Below the pieces are notes generated by a model, which saw only the letters and a program-made list of their open reading frames with translations, ran no database searches and had not been told where the DNA came from. Of a DNA stretch of 64,000 nucleotides, positions 9,672 to 19,679 are shown in pieces; the stretch's first letter is position 1; each line of letters starts with the position of its first letter. The stretch comes from Scleroderma bovista (Eukaryota > Basidiomycota > Agaricomycetes > Boletales > Sclerodermataceae): the NCBI GenBank assembly GCA_037178675.1, contig JAYMGJ010000048.1, positions 1 through 64,000 of the forward strand, given 5' to 3'. Position numbers and translations under genes: made by a program.

Positions 9672-12284
9672 ATGCTAAGGGGTGCTGGCGGTATTCGCAG
9701 GCAGCACATCACGCAGGTTGTCTTGAATATCGGAAAGCGTCACGAATTGTTCCAAACGATTCTTTCATCGCATCCCTGCATACACTCATCATGCTTGTCG
9801 CATGCGGCAGATTCTCATGCACTTACTCTCGACAGCCTTCGTCTACGCCGCGTCCCCGAAGGCAGCCCAAGTGCTTACGTCTACAATCGACTCCCCGATA
9901 CGCGTATTTCTGTGACCCCTTCGACCCATTCTGGACTAGATGCACACATCTCGCAGGAGTGCAGAGCAGATTGCGGCCCTTTTCCCTCTGGAGTGATAGA
10001 TGTCGTGAATGCATTCATGCGTGGGACTACCAAGCAAAGGAAATGCATCCTGCAAAAGATCAAAAACTGCCCAGCCACTTGCAGATACTTTACTCACAGG
10101 GAAAATGCCACGCGTTTCGCTCAAGCCATGGTATCCACCAAGCAGCCATCCAGGGCTCATGTTGTCATGACCATTGCTCACAAGTTGGGTTGTCAGTTCA
10201 AGCCCAGTCATTTCGAGAGTGTTGTCCACGAGCTGTCGCTACGAGAGTGTTGGTCATTGATTCCTCCTCTCGTTTCGTTCGCGAGGCACCAGTGTGGCCG
10301 AACTACAACTCGTCTTTTGAACTGGAAGGTGCGGGCATTCATGGAGTGCCGCCGTTTCGACAAGTTAGATCACGTCATAATGGAGTTTTCTCGAGAAGGG
10401 ATCAAGCCTTCCCGCAGGACCTTTCATCTGCTAGTGTCCGGACATCTGCGCAACCGAGACCTCGATTCCGCAAAAAGAGGAATGGAGACGATGGAGAATG
10501 CTGGGTTTCCTCCAGATGCTTCCACATATGCGTTGATTGCTACTGTCTATCGGTTTTTGGGCTTGGATCACCAAGTTCATACCCGAGCATTCGACTCCAT
10601 ACGAAACGTCGACGCTCGGATGGCTACCCATGTATTGAACAGCATCATGCAACATTTTCTAGATGTCGGAAACGAAACGGGTGCAGCGCAGTATATCAGG
10701 TTTTTCAATCTAACGGATGTCGACGACAGCGTCGTTGCAGATCTTGGAAACGATACCACAGGAGTCGCCGGCGCCACCTCTCATCAGAGAACGGATCCTG
10801 TCTACCCACACCGGATCAATCCAGACGCTGCTACCTTCACAATCTTGATCAACTACATGGCCAATCAACGTCGCCTTTGTCAGGTCTACAACCTCGTAGC
10901 TCGCTTAGTCGGAGCTAAGGTTAAGCCCGACTCTGGCATTGTAGCAGCTCTTATTCGCGCCTATTTTCTCAACAATCGCGATGATTTGGCCGTGAGCTTG
11001 TTCGCTGCGATGCTTTATCCAGGTGGTGCAGACAGTGCCCTGCATTCTCTGTGTCGCATCACGGGCCTGAAATTAGCTTCTGAGCAGCCTATCGATGTGA
11101 AGCATATTCCATTGACGGTCCATGTTTTCAACGCAATTCTAGGGCGCATAATGGAGCTCCGCGGTCTTACTGGGGCGAGATTCATCTTTCGCGCGATGCG
11201 TTCCCGGAATATCAAGCCGAGTGCAGCCACCATCGAGATATTTCTTGATTACCTTGATCGCACGGAGAACGTAACCCCACGTCAGCTTATTCGGTTCCTC
11301 CGGAGTATGTCCACAGCTGTCTACGGACTTACACTCCGTCATTTTCACGTAATTCTCCGAAACATCTTGCGGCGGGAGAAATACCTCGCTCACGGAAGCG
11401 GTTGGAATTCGACAGCTGCAATATGTTCGCCGACACGGGAACACATTCCCGTTCTCCGACAGGGTCGTGTCCTTTTGAGCAGTGACAACTTCGATCCTGG
11501 CAGCGGTCTTCGACTTGCCCGGCGATTCAGGTACGACTCCTGGCTGCGCCCCCTTGTTCTCTTCTTGTCCCGCAGGGGGGTTAACAGCGACCGTGCCACA
11601 ATCGCTATGCGTCTGCGGCATGAAAGTATGGTGGATCCCAGTCTTGGAACCGCCAGCGATGTCCTTCGGCACATGACTGAGAAAGGGATGTATCCGAACC
11701 AATATCACTATGTGGCCCTCATGGACGGATATGCCAAAGGGGGGAACATGAGTGAGGCTGAGCGGACTATGCAGTCCGCCAGTGAGGCTGGTTTCAAACC
11801 CGAGGTGATCATGTACACGGTGCTTATCACCGGATATGGTCGTCAAGGAAAGCCTCAACTGGCTATGCGGGCTTTCCACCGAATGGTATCTGCTGGCATT
11901 TCCCCTGACATTCCGGCCATCGATGCCCTCGCATGCGCCTACTTTGCTGTTGGAGCATACAAGGTAGCGAGACGCATTCTGTTGCAACTATGGACGCAGG
12001 TGAAACCATTCCCGAGCGAGCTGCAGGGTGCTTCTTTGAAGCAATTGGCGACTGTTTTCCGTGCCAATCCTCGCAAGGGACCTTGTCAGAAACGACCTCT
12101 GACCAAACAGCAGCAGAAGTTGCTCAGCTGGAAAATCCGAGGATTCCAACAGGAGTGGAGGCAAATAGTGATGCTACACGGCTCACGTTCTTTTCGCCGT
12201 CGTTTGAATAGGTGTCGAGCATGGTTACTCAGGCACTCATGGAACAGCGCGGGCATTACCACCCATCATATATGCAATGTATAA
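9672..12284 (+). CDS. pentatricopeptide repeat (PPR) protein, probably mitochondrial
   Basis: A single uninterrupted frame encodes 870 residues. Repeats of about 35 residues with the PPR helix pattern are clear, for example the block YVALMDGYAKGGNMSEAERT followed by YTVLITGYGRQGKPQLAMRA, and earlier FTILINYMANQRRL. PPR proteins bind organellar RNA and act in mitochondrial RNA processing, stability or translation. The N terminus is rich in Arg, His and Ser and poor in acidic residues, which fits a mitochondrial presequence. The gene has no intron, unlike its neighbours. It converges on the HapX gene, with only 50 bp between the two stop codons. The exact RNA target cannot be inferred. Confidence 0.88.
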   Translation: MLRGAGGIRRQHITQVVLNIGKRHELFQTILSSHPCIHSSCLSHAADSHALTLDSLRLRRVPEGSPSAYVYNRLPDTRISVTPSTHSGLDAHISQECRADCGPFPSGVIDVVNAFMRGTTKQRKCILQKIKNCPATCRYFTHRENATRFAQAMVSTKQPSRAHVVMTIAHKLGCQFKPSHFESVVHELSLRECWSLIPPLVSFARHQCGRTTTRLLNWKVRAFMECRRFDKLDHVIMEFSREGIKPSRRTFHLLVSGHLRNRDLDSAKRGMETMENAGFPPDASTYALIATVYRFLGLDHQVHTRAFDSIRNVDARMATHVLNSIMQHFLDVGNETGAAQYIRFFNLTDVDDSVVADLGNDTTGVAGATSHQRTDPVYPHRINPDAATFTILINYMANQRRLCQVYNLVARLVGAKVKPDSGIVAALIRAYFLNNRDDLAVSLFAAMLYPGGADSALHSLCRITGLKLASEQPIDVKHIPLTVHVFNAILGRIMELRGLTGARFIFRAMRSRNIKPSAATIEIFLDYLDRTENVTPRQLIRFLRSMSTAVYGLTLRHFHVILRNILRREKYLAHGSGWNSTAAICSPTREHIPVLRQGRVLLSSDNFDPGSGLRLARRFRYDSWLRPLVLFLSRRGVNSDRATIAMRLRHESMVDPSLGTASDVLRHMTEKGMYPNQYHYVALMDGYAKGGNMSEAERTMQSASEAGFKPEVIMYTVLITGYGRQGKPQLAMRAFHRMVSAGISPDIPAIDALACAYFAVGAYKVARRILLQLWTQVKPFPSELQGASLKQLATVFRANPRKGPCQKRPLTKQQQKLLSWKIRGFQQEWRQIVMLHGSRSFRRRLNRCRAWLLRHSWNSAGITTHHICNV

Positions 12285-12334
12285 CGTAGAGTAAACTACA
12301 GCATCACTTATATTCACATTGCAGCAATCAATAG

Positions 12335-14128
12335 TCACGGTCGTGCATGTGCAAACTTCGAGTCTAGCAGCCGAAGAGCCTCCCTCACACCATCTGCATT
12401 CACCTCTCGCATTCTTCTCCGGCCACATTCCATTAGGACGTCTGGCGGGACAAGTCTCGGTGGCGAGCAGCGCTCGACTTGCTTTTGATCCTGAGGTAGT
12501 ATGGACTGACTATCGTGGACAATTTCCCGATCATGCTCTAGTGTTGCAGATCGTTCTGGCGTGATGGAACCTGGTGCTGGGGATATGACAACCCGGGGTC
12601 CCATACACTTTGACCTACGTGCCACCACCTCAGCTAAGAGGGTCAAATCCGCGAAAGCAACATTTGGATGAGATTTGAGTTGACGCCATGCATCGTCCGT
12701 TGGTATGGTCTCCGGACCACGCGACGAATTGGTCGAAGGATTACTGGGCGCAATGCCACATGAACCACATTTATGGACGTCCCCACAACAACCGTCCATT
12801 GGAATCTTATCAATTTGCCTGGATCGCCTAGGGCAATCAGAGCAAGAAGAAGATGGCGCTATGGAGTGGCTAACGGCCTGACAGAACGCTTTTCCAAAGG
12901 TATCGTCTGCACATGCCATGCAGTCATCGGGATCGCCAGAGCATTTAAGAGTAGAGGTGGATGGTGGTGAAAGAGGGCTGACTGGAAATGCTGGCTTAGT
13001 GGACGACCCACCTGGCTTACGCCGGAGGGGTACTGGAGCTTGATAGGGGGGTAAGTTATCAAGTATACTTACGCTCGAGGAGACACGAATGGACGGTATC
13101 GGTTTGTCCAAGGGAGCGAGACTTGGTTGTTGACCAAGTTTATCCGACAGCAGCCCTTGGCCAGAAAGCGCGTCATTCGCTGTCTGCTGGATAGCGACAG
13201 GCTCAGGGCAGACACAGGAAGTGACTAAGTTACATAGGCCGCATCGCAAGGTGGGAGTAGTACCTGGCGGGTCAAGAGCACTCGACGGCTCGCGAGGCAC
13301 GGAGTAAGCAAGTAAGTCATCGATGATCATGGGTGAAGGTGTAGGAAACTGTGGAGAAAGCACCAGAGCAGGAGAAAAGCCAACAGTCGGACTACCTGCA
13401 TCGAAGGAAGTTAACACAGCGGATGTGTGCTCCCCAATAAACGGACTTGGTGCATCCCCCTCAACCTTGGCCTTTTTTCTCTCGGATTCGGCTGGTGGGA
13501 CATCGTAAGACATGGCAGAAATGTCGACCCAGGTCCGTTTCTTATCCTGGTCCATTTTCTCCTCGAGCTGCTGTTCAATCTGCGCGATTTTCTCCTTGAG
13601 TGTATTATTCTCCTTTCGGAGCTGCTCGTTCTCCTCTTTCATCTTCTTTGCAACATTTTGTAGCGCAACATTGCGTTCGACTTCTCCTTGCTCGTAGGAA
13701 TGCAAGCGAGCCTGGAGCTCTGCGAGTTGTGACTGCCTACGTTCGCGAAAAGCACGTTGTGCAGCTCTATACCGATGAAAAAATCAAGGACAATCGGGGT
13801 AGTCATAGTTACGGTACTGACCTATTTTGCACCCGTCTCCCAGACAATTCGCCGTCCTATTGCAAGGGGGTAAGGCAACTGGGTGAGACTGAGCATCAAC
13901 ACATCCTGACCTCGTCGTCGTCGCCGCCCATTTCATCCCTGGGTAATTCTTTCTTTGGCTTTCGCCCGGGTTTTGGCTTAGCAGGGATTATCCATTCCTT
14001 GGATGCTGTGTTATCCGGGACCTAAGTGAGCGACTTATTGAAGTGATGAAAGTGTGTCGCGTACGGGTCGCCCACAACGTTGCGGAGGACGTAGATGGGG
14101 TTTGAGACGAAGGGCCGATGCGAACCAT
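12335..14128 (-). CDS. HAPX: HapX-type bZIP iron regulator
   Basis: Four exons (14128-14065, 14005-13911, 13856-13822, 13766-12335) give 541 residues. Near residue 22 is the Hap4-like motif PSKEWIIPAKPKPGRKPK, which binds the CCAAT-binding complex. From about residue 60 comes a bZIP basic region (QNRAAQRAFRERR) and a coiled-coil zipper. Later follow Cys-rich clusters, including CGLCNLVTSCVC and CMACADDTFGKAFC, of the type that senses iron-sulfur status. Known HapX proteins repress iron-using genes when iron is low and act in iron resistance when it is high. The C terminus (LMECGRRRMREVN) is also conserved in basidiomycete relatives. Exon 1 was chosen because it places the CBC motif in frame using a 59-nt intron. 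Confidence 0.9.
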
Positions 14129-14247
14129 GAGGGTATGGAGGAGGTCCAATTCACCGTTACCGATCCCACAGCGGTAGTTCAAAGATAAGATAGTCTCACA
14201 AGATAACAAGCTACCAAACGACAGGACTACTCTACACCCGTGGTATT

Positions 14248-16855
14248 TCATTCCACTACTTCCTCTTCAATCTGTTCAATAACTTCATCAACCCACTCCT
14301 CGATTTCCTCCTTCTCCTCTTCGTGCGTACCACGGTCTTGGGCCCTACTCTGCTTCTCATCAGTGAGGTCCCGCCTGCATCGTGCGCGCCATGCATTCCA
14401 TTCATCCACAAGGCGTTTACGGTGAGCGATGAGCTCAGCGCTGACATTACTTTCCTCCGCAGCATCCTCTTCATCAAACGTGCGGCTAAACTCCTTGAGA
14501 TTTCGACGGATCTGACGTTGTTGCTCCTTGGACAGAAGGGTTGCGGGACGTGGACGCCAGATGAATTGCTTGAAACGATCCAAAATATGTTTTTCGATTT
14601 CCTGGCCACGGAAATCCCAGATGGCGTAGCCGTTTTCGAGCTTGAGGAGTCATGAACCAGACCACCCATCTACACCGGACGGAGAACTTACAGTATGTCG
14701 CCAAGCACTAGCACTCGTGGCGAGGTAGCGACCACTGGGGTCCCATTCCACATCTGTAACACCATAGTGATCTGCGGAACCGATCTGCTGGATCCCACTA
14801 CCCCACTCCGCCACCTGTCCTTCCCTCCGATCTTCACTGTTAAAGTCAAGATCCCAGAATTCTAGCTCCGACTTTGTCGACGACCCAACTGTTGCAAGGA
14901 CGACATGACGCCCGCGAGGAGCCCAGCGAATGGTATTACTAGTGCGAGAAGCGAGCGTACCTACGAGATAATTCAATCAGGGTAGCGGATACCAAGGAAG
15001 TAACGCACGCAACAGCCTGAAATCATTTTTAGCTCGGTCGAGTTGATAGAAGCTGATGTCAGTCTTGATCGTGATACCAGGACCCGGATTTCCAAGATTC
15101 GGATCACTACTTGAAACTATAGCAAAGCGCTCGCCTTTTGGTTCCCAAGAGAAGTCGGTCACAGTGTCTAGGAACCCGCTCAGTGGAATGCAACACGAGG
15201 TTCGTTTTAGCCTGACCTTTTAGCTCCACTACTTCAACTGGAAAGTCTTTCTCACGTACTCGGAAGATTTCAAGACTGCAGAGTATCGATTTCTTGGCTT
15301 TCGTGTGACGGTCCACTTTAACACACAAAAAGTCACCCTGGTTTTGCCAGTGCAGTTTGCACTAGTCAAAGTGTTATGGTTCAGCTGGGAATTTGACAGT
15401 ATTGAAGCACTCTAACCTCGGTGACATTAAAGAGGTTCTTCTGACGCAAGATTTTGCGACTCGGGAACTCCAAGAGGGTAACTCGCGCAGGCTGATTTGC
15501 CACCTCTGGCGTCCAGTACACTAGCATATTTTCTTTGGCTTTTTTGGGAGCCTTGCCGGATTTCGCAGCCTTTTCAGCATCGTCTCTGTCTTTGTCGCTA
15601 TGGGGGCACCATTCAAAGTCGACTACGCCCTCTATCTTGACACTTTTCTTGTCATGTAAGCCCATTGTCGGTAGTTCGTAAACGCTGATCTGTTGACCCG
15701 GTGTTACACGTGCTACGTACTTGTCATCGGGACTCCATTTTAGCGCTGGCCATTGCATTTGTTTTTTTGTTGAGGGATCCTCGCCTTCAGATAGTGAAGT
15801 GGGGAATGTCCTAAGGAGGTGACCGGATTTGATGTCCCAGACTGCAATATTATTACCTTCATCCTCAGGAGAAAAGAATTCAGGTCCCTGAGGAAGGTTG
15901 GGAGGCACAGTGATGGGATCGTGGGACCATGTAACGAGATATTGTTCGCACGGCGAAAAGTCGATCAGCTTTACCAAAGGATGAGCAAAGCGTTGCTGGG
16001 GGTCCCATGAAGGACCACCCCACAGCCGGACACCTTGACGGAAGAGTGTTGCAAAGTATGTCCCCATAGGGGACCAGGATACGTAGAGTTCGGTCCAGTT
16101 CTGCTCTCAAATGAGCAACGGGGTGTAATGCATGAAGCAAACGTGCCTTTTTGGAATAAGCAATATCGCATTGAGATGGTTTGCCATGCCAGTGTATCTC
16201 GACATCGTCACCACGGTAAGTGACATAGTGATCCCGAGCTTGTGGGTCGGCAAGCCATGCTCTGAGGTGTTCCTGAAACATGTAAATAAGATCGCCCAGT
16301 GAACCTATACCGTCGACAGACCTTTGGGCGATATTCCTCAAGCTTCGGTGCAATGTAAGTCTCGTCCATGTTGGCGAATTGTTCGATGTCCGTGAACTTG
16401 TTGACGTAGAAAGTGTGCCGAGCGTCGAATGGATGCCCATTCATTGCATTGGCTGCAAAAGTAGCGGCGTCCGCATCAGCGAAATCGATGAATACGTACC
16501 TGTATTGGACGTTCAACGCGAAGAGAAATTGGATTGCGATGTTTTACTTACCCCTTGCTCTTTCCTGTGGAATCATCCCAAGGCACGAATATGTTCTCCG
16601 GTTTTATTGCGACACCCTTCTTAGTGAATTCTTTGGAGACCTTTGCGAGCAGTTTCTCTAGTTTTGATTTATCGATCACTGGTACCCCATCAACGACGAC
16701 AAGATTCTCGAGGTTGTCATCCAAGTCGACTCGATATCTAGCGAAATCATCAACCGTCTCTCAGTAGACGAGATACAAGCTCACTTGGCTTCAATATCCG
16801 AAAAGTCGAGTTCCGCATCGGCGCTATCATACTGTGCACTGTTCGGAACAGCCAT
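14248..16855 (-). CDS. PRT1: translation initiation factor eIF3 subunit b
   Basis: Nine exons (16855-16785, 16737-16552, 16499-16322, 16272-16147, 16100-15417, 15361-15217, 15167-15009, 14960-14692, 14640-14248) give 736 residues, close to the family length. The N terminus has an RRM ([17 protein letters not shown], near residue 87). A beta-propeller follows, with WD-like blades such as [18 protein letters not shown] and [16 protein letters not shown]. The acidic Arg/Glu-rich C-terminal helix binds other eIF3 subunits in known proteins. eIF3b is the scaffold of eIF3 on the 40S ribosome. The fourth intron (16146-16101) starts with GC instead of GT. The gene shares a 128-bp divergent promoter with SLS1. 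Confidence 0.95.
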
Positions 16856-16983
16856 CTCGCCTTGCTCGACGTGCCTGCGACGAAGAAATTTTGTGTTGGG
16901 ACGGAGCTTGAACGGAATGTCGAATCACGTGCACGGGACGGAGGAGAGGACGACAAGTCACAGACAACAGACCGGGACAGTCC
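16856..16983. promoter_or_regulatory. short divergent promoter between eIF3b and SLS1
   Basis: Only 128 bp separate the start codons of two divergent genes, so both promoters must overlap here or extend into the neighbouring coding sequence. A CACGTG box lies at 16926-16931. Its use is not shown. Confidence 0.5.
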
Positions 16984-19629
16984 ATGTCTGTCCAGCTCCT
17001 GCGACATTGCACTCCACGCCGCTTCTTACGTCTTCCATGTCACAGGAGATCTTCCACTCAAGTCGCTCTGGCATCATCGTCGTTGTCTTCTCATCCTGAG
17101 TCGGTGCAGACAAGTCTGGGCCACAGTGCACAACAACAAGACACTCTTGCCAGTCGAAATAACCTCAAATTTACAAAGGCCGAGTCATATCTGGCATCTA
17201 TTCAAGCAGTTGGCTTGGAGCCAACGTTGGTGGATGCAGAGAAGTTTCGGCCTGCTAGACACTCGCGTCCCGACACGAGCAAGTACGCGGAGGAGTACCA
17301 TGATCTCATAGACGCCCTTTGCCGAGCATTCAGCAAGGACCAGTTACGCCGCTTCACGGTGTTGTACAAACTAGACCCCAAGTGGTCTCGTGCCAAACGG
17401 CGTAAGGTGGAATATGCGGAATCTATTATCGAACAACAATGGGGCTGGCCATCCCTCAGGGATATCGAGAAAAAACGTATTGACAAGACAGAAGTAGTAG
17501 CAAAGCGTTCGTATCGATTTTCTCCTGTTTCTGCGTTAATCCCAAGTGTTGGTTCTTTACAGGCTTTCCTGTGACACCTAGCGAGCTTTTCCTGATACTT
17601 GGCAGAGGTATATTAGCAAAAGATCAACGTTTCGTGTTCTTATAAAGCGATAGATGGAGCCGATCTACTGCAGCTTTCTATTCAATATAATGTACAAATA
17701 TCTTTGACATCTGATCCACTGGCACTGCAGGTAGAGGGGTTACGTGGTACTCTCAAACAACTGGCAGAATACATTGACACACTGAAGAAGGTATGACGCC
17801 AATCAAACGTTAGCTCGATCCCTGACTTTCTTTGCTAGGGTGTTAGGCACGAAATGTTTGAGCTTCCTACCCGCAGATCGATTCCGCCAGATCTAGTCCA
17901 ACGCATATCACGTTTGGCAGGCGCATACGTAGAGAATTATGGTGATGAAGGCAAAGTACATACATTATTGGAACAAATTTCGGCAGCCTCATTACTTTTA
18001 GATAAGAATTTACGCCAGGAATGTCAGCAATATGCAGCACGCTAAAAGGCTGGCTATTCGTGCATCTCTGGAGGTAAATAAAAATTCTTGTTCCGCCAGT
18101 CAAGCTAATTTCAGTCCTCTAGGAAGGAAGAGAAGATCAGACCAACATAATTTGCTATAATCTACCTCACGTTAAAAGCAGATCTCCTGTTTCAACTGGC
18201 ATGCCACACGAGTATTACGCCTACCCATTCTTGGTTCCTAGTCCATTCCCCTGGACAATGCAAGCTGGTGGGGCTTTCCGCATCCGTCGCGTTGCTGACT
18301 GGCTCGGTCTTGCTCATGAAGACATTACGAAGATTGGTGGATTAGCTGACAGTGATCCTCGGTTCATGTATCTCACCCAGTGCGTATGTAGACGGAGACT
18401 GCGACTTGACCTCACTTCTTTCTAGGAAGGAAGAGGATCTCTACCAAGCAATTCTGAAAATGCTGGACGAAAGCGGCACAAGCGGTCACAAATTCGTCAC
18501 TGCTTCGTATGTAAATTGATTGTCTATTCGTTCGTTGTTTAACAGTAGTAGCTTGGGTCATCTTCTGCTATCTTTGGGTGAGAAGCCCCATCAGCCAAGT
18601 TTACTTTCCCCGCTGAGAGGACGCATGCCACTCCCCCAAATTCTGAAGTGGCTTGAATCGGTTAAAACCCAAATGACCTTTGTTCCCAGGTGAGAGTGGT
18701 GATACCCGGCTGATCAGTGCCAGTACTGAAATTGCTGTCCAGTTTCTCCACCCCAACACCATTTGCTTCTCGCAGCGAACTCCGCACTTTTCATCGGCTT
18801 GTGTACAGGACTTTACGCAACTCAACTAAGAGTTGCACGTCTTCAAGTAATGCCATGCCTTGGCGACTTGTCAGTTTCGAAACGGAGCTTTTACCAGTGC
18901 CTGTCGCGAATACAGGTAACGGCTATACTGCGAATGTGATCTCCGCTGCAGCCCATTTGGGCTTGTGCAATACGTTGGAAGCGCAATGCCAAATAGGTGA
19001 GGAGACCATATTGAATTTGATGGTCCCAGACCGGTGAGATCATTTTCTTGGTGTTCGATAATATCCCATTCATTGTACACTAGCCCTGTGGATTTGCAGC
19101 TTTCCGTGCTCAATTGTCGCCAGGTTCCCGAAGCGCAGCTTTCCCAACTGAGCAATTATCATAAAAGACTACGAGAATTGTGAGCTCTACTCTGTGTCGA
19201 TTCCTGCAATATGTTGGTTGAGCCGTCTGTAGTACAACGTCTGGCGGAGGGTCTGTTGATCAACCATATCCGCCACCAGCTTTTGATTTCGAGGGGCACA
19301 CATACCACCTGTATGATACCTGGAGCGTCCAACAAAGGACGGAGCACATTATTCTACCGACCATGGTCCCCGATGCCAGCAGTGCTCCTCGACGAATACC
19401 TATTACATATGAGAAGGTGCTTGATCTTGAAGGTAGACAACAATTGGAACAATGCAAGGTGTGTTTTTAAAGGAGCGGAATTCTCAAATTTTGTTCATAT
19501 ACTCGTTAGGTGAACTTTGACCCAAGTTCTGACATGCGTTGGAAGGATTTCCTTGTTGCATGCGACCAACTCAGTGTAGCATCTATGCAGTCGCGAAGTC
19601 AAGAAGCGAAAATAGCGTACTCGGGATAG
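16984..19629 (+). CDS. SLS1: SLS1-like mitochondrial inner-membrane expression regulator
   Basis: Twelve exons (16984-17506, 17563-17607, 17654-17790, 17839-17955, 18002-18073, 18123-18379, 18426-18506, 18546-18689, 18743-19033, 19084-19179, 19233-19458, 19510-19629) give 702 residues. The Arg-rich start is a likely mitochondrial presequence. A KH-like segment with ILGRDGADLLQL lies near residue 190. Later conserved blocks include KWLESVKTQMTFVP and FHRLVYRTL. In yeast, SLS1 helps deliver mitochondrial mRNAs to membrane-bound ribosomes. The identification rests on overall pattern recognition. The intron 18507-18545 is only 39 nt. Acceptor choice for the intron starting at 18690 is less certain: two acceptors both keep frame. 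The gene converges on SPB1 with 50 bp between stops. Confidence 0.85.
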
Positions 19630-19679
19630 GTTGCTATCATTTTACTAATCATACAACCACAAATGAATACGGATGTGAA

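Noticed and set aside
9635..10918. 427-residue plus-strand frame
   Set aside because: It overlaps the PPR frame in another phase and is low in complexity; the PPR frame has clear repeats.
11139..11987. 282-residue frame antisense to the PPR gene
   Set aside because: It mirrors a clear PPR coding region and has no recognisable domain.
13033..13072. 40-nt GTAAGT...CAG stretch in HapX that resembles an intron
   Set aside because: Removing it would shift the frame and destroy the conserved C-terminal part.
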